Source: Mangifera indica (taxonomy: Eukaryota; Streptophyta; Magnoliopsida; Sapindales; Anacardiaceae). From it: a DNA stretch of 64,000 nucleotides. The notes beneath the pieces were generated by a model. That model ran no database searches, was not told the DNA's origin, and saw nothing but the letters and a program-made list of their open reading frames with translations. Made by a program: the position numbers and the translations under genes. The first letter of the stretch is position 1. Every line of letters begins with the position of its first letter. This document shows positions 57,901 to 64,000 of this stretch, in pieces. The stretch covers positions 2,896,001 through 2,960,000 of the forward strand of contig NC_058151.1 in assembly GCF_011075055.1 (NCBI RefSeq), written 5' to 3'.

Positions 57901-60655
57901 GTTAGATGACATTAATTTAGTGTTTGCAATTCTTGTGTTCAGAAACCTGTCAAAGAACAATTTCAAAGGCCATATACCTACTGAGCTAGGACGAATCATT
58001 AATCTTGATACATTGTAAGTTTCTTTTGCATCATGTACTTCTCTTGGTATGAAACCCCAATGCTAGAAGTCAGTTGTTCTCTTTATCTTCCAGGGATCTT
58101 TCTGGCAATAATTTCTCTGGACCAATTCCTGCTTCTATTGGCGAGCTGGAGCACCTTCTTTCCCTGTATGTCTTCTAGATATTTTGATGTATGTTTCCCA
58201 TTTGTTCTTGGATGTGCAGTATGGCTAATTATGTTCTTTATTTGTGGAGAAACTTGAGCCGGAATCATTTTAGTGGACCATTGCCTGCTGAATTTGGAAA
58301 TCTTAAAAGCATACAGATAATGTGAGTTGATCATTTTGAAAAAATCTGTAATTTTGGTGCATTTAATTGTCTTTGTGAATGTACTTTTTTCTGTTTGCTT
58401 GCAGTGATGTGTCATTCAACAATATCTCTGGTGTCATACCTGCTGAACTGGGCCAACTCCAAAATATCTTTTCTCTGTAAGATCTTAATCTGATTGCTTT
58501 CTAGCTGTGATGATATACTTTTTGATAAATATTTTAGATGTGGTGCTGCTGATGCCTCTTTTGGATAAAATTTCTTTTTAGGATATTGAACAACAACAAC
58601 CTGCATGGAGAAATTCCGGACCAGCTAACCAGTTGTTTCAGTCTATCTAATCTGTGAGAGGATTTCTTGGCCTGGTTCTTTTGTTTTTCATCTAATTAAT
58701 TTATTGTCTCACTGAAAATCATGTTCTTTCATTCCAGGAATGTGTCCTACAACAACTTATCTGGGATTATACCTCCAATCAGAAACTTTTCTAGATTTTC
58801 TCCTGATAGGTATGCAGGAAAAAATAGGTTACATGTCTATTTGGATTATGACTCCTATATTCATTGTTTGTATTTTTTGTGTAAGCTTCATGGGAAATCC
58901 ACTATTATGTGGCAACTGGTTTGGATCAATCTGTGGTCCCTCAGTACGGAAGTCTAGGGGTATGAACTTTATTTTTCAACAACCTTATAGCATTAGTTTA
59001 TTCTGTCCATAAACTTTTTAATATGAATGTTTTACAAATCAAGCACATTTTGCTTAATGATGTATTTGGCATTCCAGTTATTTTCTCCCGAGCTGCTGTT
59101 GTTTGTATGATATTGGGCTTCATCACCTTGTTAGCAATGGTTGCAGTAGCCGTATACAAATCTAACCAGCAAAAACAACAGTTCATTAAGGCTTCCAAAA
59201 AGTCTGTGCTGGGTATGTGCTGGCTGCTGTATTTTCTCAGATAGTTTATCTTTTTTTCCTGTTTCCTGAAAGTTGTTTAATTTTTGCATTCTCAGCTCCA
59301 CCGAAGCTTGTGATTCTTCACATGGATATGGCTATTCACACCTTTGGTGATATAATGAGAAGCACTGATAATTTGAGTGAGAAGTTTATCATAGGATATG
59401 GTGCATCTAGCACGGTTTATAAATGTGTGCTTAAGAATTCCCGACCAATTGCAATTAAGCGACTTTACAATCAGTATCCTCACAACTTGAGAGAGTTTGA
59501 GACTGAACTGGAAACCATTGGCAGCATCAGACATAGAAATATTGTCAGCCTGCATGGTTATGCATTGTCTCAATGGGGAAATCTCCTCTTCTATGATTAC
59601 ATGGGAAATGGTTCTCTTTGGGATCTTCTGCATGGTTAGTTTATATAGCCCATGAATGGAATAAGTGATATTAATGTAATATGGGCATGGCCAAGTGATG
59701 CTTTTCTGCCTAGTTGAATTCTGTCCTTTCATTGTTTTACTTTATGCTTTATTTTTGCTGGCTTGTGTTTTATTTAATTTCTTTGGTTTTTTTGGTTGTG
59801 CATGCCAGGATCCTCAAAAAAAGTAAAACTTGATTGGGAAACTCGCCTGAAGATTGCAGTTGGTGCTGCCCAAGGACTTGCTTATCTTCATCATGATTGC
59901 AGCCCGCGAATTGTTCACAGGGATGTAAAGTCCTCAAATATCCTGTTGGACGAGAATTTTGAGGCACATCTCTCTGACTTTGGTATTGCCAAATGTATAC
60001 CAACTGCAATGGCCCATGCTTCAACATATGTTTTGGGAACTATCGGCTACATAGACCCAGAGTATGCCCGTACCTCTCGTCTGAATGAAAAGTCAGATGT
60101 TTATAGCTTTGGTGTTGTGCTTCTTGAGATACTTACAGGGAAGAAGGCTGTTGATAATGAGTCTAACCTGCATCAGTTGGTAACCTTCTCCTGCAATTAT
60201 ATTGTTGTTTTCTAATATTATGCAACTTATAATATCAAGGAAAGTGTCAAATTCTGATCTAACTTAGTGTGTTGTATGTATATTTTATTTCTCAGATACT
60301 GTCGAAGGCTAATGACGATACAGTAATGGATGCTGTTGACCCAGAGGTTTCGATTACTTGCATGGATTTGAGCAATGTTAGAAAGACGTTCCAACTTGCT
60401 CTTCTCTGCACTAAGCGCAACCCTTTAGACCGACCAACAATGCAGGAGGTTGCTAGGGTTTTAGTCTCCCTTCTGCCAGCTCCAAGCACCAAGTCCACTT
60501 TGGCTACAAAATCAGTAGACTATGCCAAATTCATGATCGACAAAGGACAGCTGCGGCAACAACTTCAGCAACAGCAAGTTCAGCGGGGAAACAATACATC
60601 TGATGCTCAGTGGTTTGTTCGATTTGGAGAAGTTATATCTAAGAATACCCTTTAA
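54905..60655 (+). CDS. ERL1: ERECTA-family LRR receptor kinase, ERL1-like
   Basis: Twenty-seven exons join in frame: 54905-55013, 55214-55352, twenty LRR exons from 55460-55531 to 58738-58809, then 58886-58959, 59078-59212, 59296-59634, 59809-60179 and 60296-60655. The product has 987 residues (966 in Arabidopsis ERL1). A signal peptide (1 to about 31) precedes the N-terminal cap ([20 protein letters not shown]) and about 20 LRRs. The membrane segment is at about 592-613. The kinase has the glycine loop GYGASSTVY, Lys686, HRD at 781-783, DFG at 801-803 and [11 protein letters not shown], so it should be active. A Gln-rich stretch precedes the C terminus. ERECTA kinases perceive EPF/EPFL peptides and control stomatal patterning and organ growth. 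ATG 54905 has G at -3 and +4; Met8 (54926) is an alternative. ERECTA itself is less similar in the juxtamembrane region. Confidence 0.96.
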
Positions 60656-62194
60656 ATTACAGGTACCTTTTGTTCATCTGACACGATATCCCGGAAGTCT
60701 GGTTAATATGGTGTCATTTCCTTTCAATAGAAAATGTATATGGCCCCCTATCAGGAAATTTTGTACATTTTGGATTGACTAGTTTAGAAAAGTATTCAAA
60801 TGCCTAAAACTTTGAAATTGTTGGCTTTGGCGGACTTCTATTCTAGTAGGAGCAAGCTCTAGATATTGGTATCGGCGTCTATGTTTTGATCTTGTCTTTA
60901 GGCACAAACGTAATAGCTTTGTAAATTAATCAAATCTTTCGGCATGCTTTGGCGTATTCTCTATTTGGATTACTTGATGCTTCAATGATCAGGAAGGTAG
61001 TTCATATAATTTTTACGTGGGTTTGATGATCGGTCTTGCAAAATTGTTTTGTTAGATTAGTTAGAAAGTTTAATTTTGAAATGTTGTAGAGGGATTTGAA
61101 TCTTGCGCTCTCGCTTCTTTGACGTGCCGCAAGGAAGTTTATATTAACGTGGAAAGAAAACTTGTAGGCCAATTGCATGAAAGAAACCAGTAGGTCGATT
61201 ACCTGAAAAGGTTTAAGTGAGCAGCACTTCATGCGTCTAATCTCTTTCTCGTTTCTTTATGAGAATTGTTATGTGCATGGTTTTGTGCGTAATTAAATAG
61301 TCAAAAATTAAAATTAATTATATAATGATATATTATTATTATTATTATTATTATATATTAGTTTAATAATTATACAGAGTTTTATTATCTTTATGCAAGA
61401 AAAGAACACCTATAAGGCATTTTTACGTGTCTAGTGGGATTTTAGTTTTCTTTTCGTGCCCAAAATGTATTGAGAATTTGCTGTGCAACGACAACAGGAA
61501 TATAGTCAGACTCCCTCTAATTAATTTATATAACATGATATGCTTGTGTCAGATTACATGATTTTAGAGTGAAAGAAAATGCATACCGCTGTCTTTTTTT
61601 TTTTTTTCCAAACTGAGACCTCATCTATATTAATTATATGGATTTACTCAAACTCACAATCACTGTATTAAGTAAATCAAAATTTTATAAATATAATAAC
61701 GATTTGAATTCAAATCTTTTCTATTTTAATATTTTACTATTTTTATTAACTTTTAAGTTATTTCAATTTATATATATAATTTTATTCATGTGTTTGGACT
61801 AGTTGATGTAAATTTTGTTTCAACAGGGGTGGGTTAATGTTGTGGAAGCTGCAGGCAGAGTGCAAAGGAGTTAGGTTTATAATTTTAAGAGGGTGAAAAG
61901 ATTTTATTCAATTGTTATAATCACTGGTTTAAAGGGCTTTTGTCATCAAGGGTTGCACAGGATCTGAGCGCAATGTCTGCAGGATTTCTGCTGCAGGGAA
62001 ACATGTTCACGAGTCATTAAAATTGCTCTGACCATTCTGGCAGCTCTGATTTCAGTATTATAGTTCAGTAGGGTTTTAAGTATGTCTCCAATTATACACT
62101 TTTTAGCATTTGCTTTAATTATTATTATTATTTTTTATCTGGAGACACCGCCCACATTAATTAGATAGATAAGTTCAAGATATACTAATTAAAC
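60656..62194. other. ERL1 3' flank and AT-rich spacer
   Basis: The first few hundred bases should hold the ERL1 3' untranslated region. Beyond that I see no gene. A poly-T run lies near 61594 and an (ATT)n run near 61331. The minus-strand ORF at 61002-61232 shows no motif. Confidence 0.45.
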
Positions 62195-62818
62195 GGCCAA
62201 AGGACTATTTTCCCCTAAGGTATGCTGTAATCTCAAGTTTTCATCTTTGATAATATCAAATACTCACTTATGAATAATTAAAATTAACAGAATCCTAACT
62301 CCTAAAAATATTTTCTCTTTTTTACCCTCTAACCCCTAAAAATTAATCATTTTCCCCTATGTCAAGTTTTGAAAAATAATATTTCCCCCTTTAGGGTTTA
62401 GTTTTCAATCTTCGACACCAAATCCGACTCCATCGCCAACGACGAAGCTTTCCAGAGGCATCACTATGCTCCGACGGTCTCCCTTGCCTCCTCTGGAGCG
62501 ACAGTCGGCTGAGATCTGATCTGAAAAGAAGAAAAGCTTCCAAATTTGGTGTCGGAGATTGAAAACTAAACCCTAAGGGGGGGAGGAGAATGCTATTTTT
62601 CAAAACTTGGCCTAAAGGGAAATGGTTAGTTTTTAGGGGTTAGGAGGCGAAAAATAGATAAAATTTTAATTTATTTTTAATATTATAAATAAAATGACGA
62701 TTTTACCCTTACCACCGTTAATTTTAACTGTTCATGAGTGGATATTTAGTATTATCAAAGATAAAATATGAAAACTTGAGATTGCAGCATATCTTGGGTG
62801 GGAAATAGTCGTTTGGCC
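62195..62818. mobile_element. Foldback Mutator-like MITE, 624 bp, perfect 9-bp TSD
   Basis: The ends GGCCAAAGGACTATTTTCCC and, inverted, GGCCAAACGACTATTTCCCA stay complementary for about 60 bp. The flanks TAATTAAAC (62186-62194 and 62819-62827) match perfectly. An inner inverted repeat (TTTAGGGTTTAGTTTTCAAT and partner, 62393-62577) makes nearly the whole element foldable. The minus ORF at 62391-62603 lies in this fold and is not a gene. Confidence 0.88.
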
Positions 62819-62827
62819 TAATTAAAC

Positions 62828-63673
62828 CCATAACTATCGTATCAAATCAAATTTTAAAAAACATGACAAAAACTTGAATTTAAATATTTTTTCTGAAAGT
62901 TTTAATATTTCACTAATTTTATTATTATTTTCTTTTAGCAAACCCCTACAACTTTTTCCCTCAAATCCTAAACTCTAAAGCCTTTGCATTTGATATCTTG
63001 CTAAATAAATCATTTAATAAAATTAATACGTAAAACTTCCATCTGACCGAGCTACAAAGATCAAATAAAACTAACATGTAACTAAAATTCAAATTTTAGA
63101 TTCAAATAATATGTAAAAATGAGTCAAAATAATGACACAGCCAATCAATCCTATGGTTATAAACTTATAATCTGAAAATCCAATTGTCTATGCCAACAAG
63201 CTGAACTATAATTTTGAAGAAATGCTATACATTGTTTTTTTCATGCATAAGAACAATAAAATTATGTGCATACATTTTTGAATACACAAATGGGTTAACA
63301 AATTTGTGTTATTATGTAATTAGGTATCTGTGTACCCATTTATGTATTCAAAAGTGTATAAACATAGTATTACTCCGTAAGAAAATGTACAAAACCAAAA
63401 AAAAAAAAAAGCAACGGTTATGTGCAGCTATTTGCTATGATTTTTAGGGTCCAAAGGGTATCAAAACTCACCTGAAATGACCAACTCATTTCTCAAAAGC
63501 CTTTTTCAAGTAACTCAATGTATATCCAAGTTCCTGCGACAAGAATCATTCGCAATCCAATTCAAAAACATACAAATGGAAATTGAAAACAAATAACCCT
63601 GTAATGGCACTGGAAGCAAGTGTCAAATTTTATTAGAGTCACCGGTTTCAAATAATAGTGTCATTGTCATCAC
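62828..63673. other. AT-rich spacer without a supported gene
   Basis: No coding frame or RNA gene is recognised. Two stretches near 63240-63290 and 63320-63370 form an imperfect inverted repeat (TACATTTTTGAATACACAAA and TATGTATTCAAAAGTGTATA), possibly a small MITE. Confidence 0.4.
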
Positions 63674-64000
63674 TAGAGATGGTAATCAGGCCCATGAAAC
63701 CAGGTCTTTAGCCAGCCTCTCCCTAAAAGATGGGAAAGAGGATGGAGACAAGAAAGACTAAATCCCTACAATCGAAAAATATATTCCCATCCCGTAAAGT
63801 CCCCTCCCTAATTTATCCCCTCTCCTATATATTTCTTAAACTTGTATATATTAAATTACCCTTAAAACTTTTAAATTATCACAAATGTCTTGATTTTATT
63901 ATATTTCCTAGCAGGAATAGAGAGAGAAAAGTGTGGAAAATTTTTCAGTGAAAATGGGGAGGGGAAGGGGAGAGAAATTCGTCCCGCAGGGAGGGGATGG
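63674..64000. mobile_element. Partial element of the second hAT-like family, cut by window end
   Basis: It begins TAGAGATGGTAATCAGGCCC, similar to the terminus TAGAGATGTCAATGGG of the copy at 26752. GGGGAGGGG / CCCCTCCC stretches follow, typical of GC-rich subterminal repeats of such elements. The right end lies beyond the window, so no target duplication can be tested. Confidence 0.45.

Noticed and set aside
59292..59732. 146-codon minus-strand ORF
   Set aside because: It is antisense to the ERL1 kinase exon 25, which carries the conserved kinase motifs on the plus strand.
1..64000. CRISPR arrays, operons, rRNA or tRNA genes
   Set aside because: This is plant nuclear DNA. Repeats seen are transposon ends or microsatellites, not spaced CRISPR repeats, and I recognised no tRNA or rRNA sequence by eye; a tRNAscan-SE and Rfam search would settle this.

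Overview
This window looks like nuclear DNA of a eudicot plant, probably a woody rosid-type genome. It is AT-rich, its genes have many short exons joined by GT-AG introns, and every recognisable product has a close Arabidopsis counterpart. The species cannot be named from the sequence. Gene models below were built by hand by chaining open frames across splice sites; every model keeps an intact reading frame, and its total length matches the known family.

Layout from left to right. A decayed PPR gene lies at 0.5-1.3 kb. Four minus-strand genes follow: an OMA1-type mitochondrial metallopeptidase (1.4-4.4 kb), a nucleolar DEAD-box helicase of the RH7/PRH75 type (5.4-10.5 kb), an ATS3-type PLAT-domain secreted protein (11.5-13.2 kb) and an intronless XLT2-like xyloglucan galactosyltransferase (18.9-20.5 kb). 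A 12 kb repeat-rich stretch precedes a divergent pair: the CDGSH iron-sulfur protein NEET (33.0-33.6 kb, minus) and the K+/H+ antiporter KEA5 (34.6-41.8 kb, plus). RAR1, the CHORD co-chaperone of plant immunity, follows at 43.0-46.4 kb. After about 8.5 kb of repeats comes an ERECTA-family receptor kinase, closest to ERL1 (54.9-60.7 kb). The last 3 kb hold only repeats.

The genes do not form a pathway. Their order is informative instead. From memory, the Arabidopsis counterparts fall in two separate chromosome 5 blocks, At5g51700-51740 (RAR1, KEA5, NEET, OMA1) and At5g62190-62230 (RH7, ATS3B, XLT2, ERL1), and these are interleaved here. This fits an ancestral segment that was duplicated and then reciprocally thinned in the Arabidopsis lineage.

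The intergenic and intronic space is rich in small non-autonomous transposons whose target-site duplications can be read by eye. They include a hAT-like MITE family with ends like TAGGGCTGGATTCGAGCC and 8-bp duplications, seen as a series from CpG-rich to heavily decayed copies; foldback Mutator-like MITEs starting GGCCAAAGGAC with 9-bp duplications; a second hAT-like family; a TRIM in an RH7 intron; an LTR element near 30-32.6 kb; and nested insertions inside KEA5 intron 7. The ERL1 leader carries three short upstream ORFs. I did not find an obviously new biochemical system; the most unusual signals are the repeat families, the uORF arrangement and the interleaved synteny.
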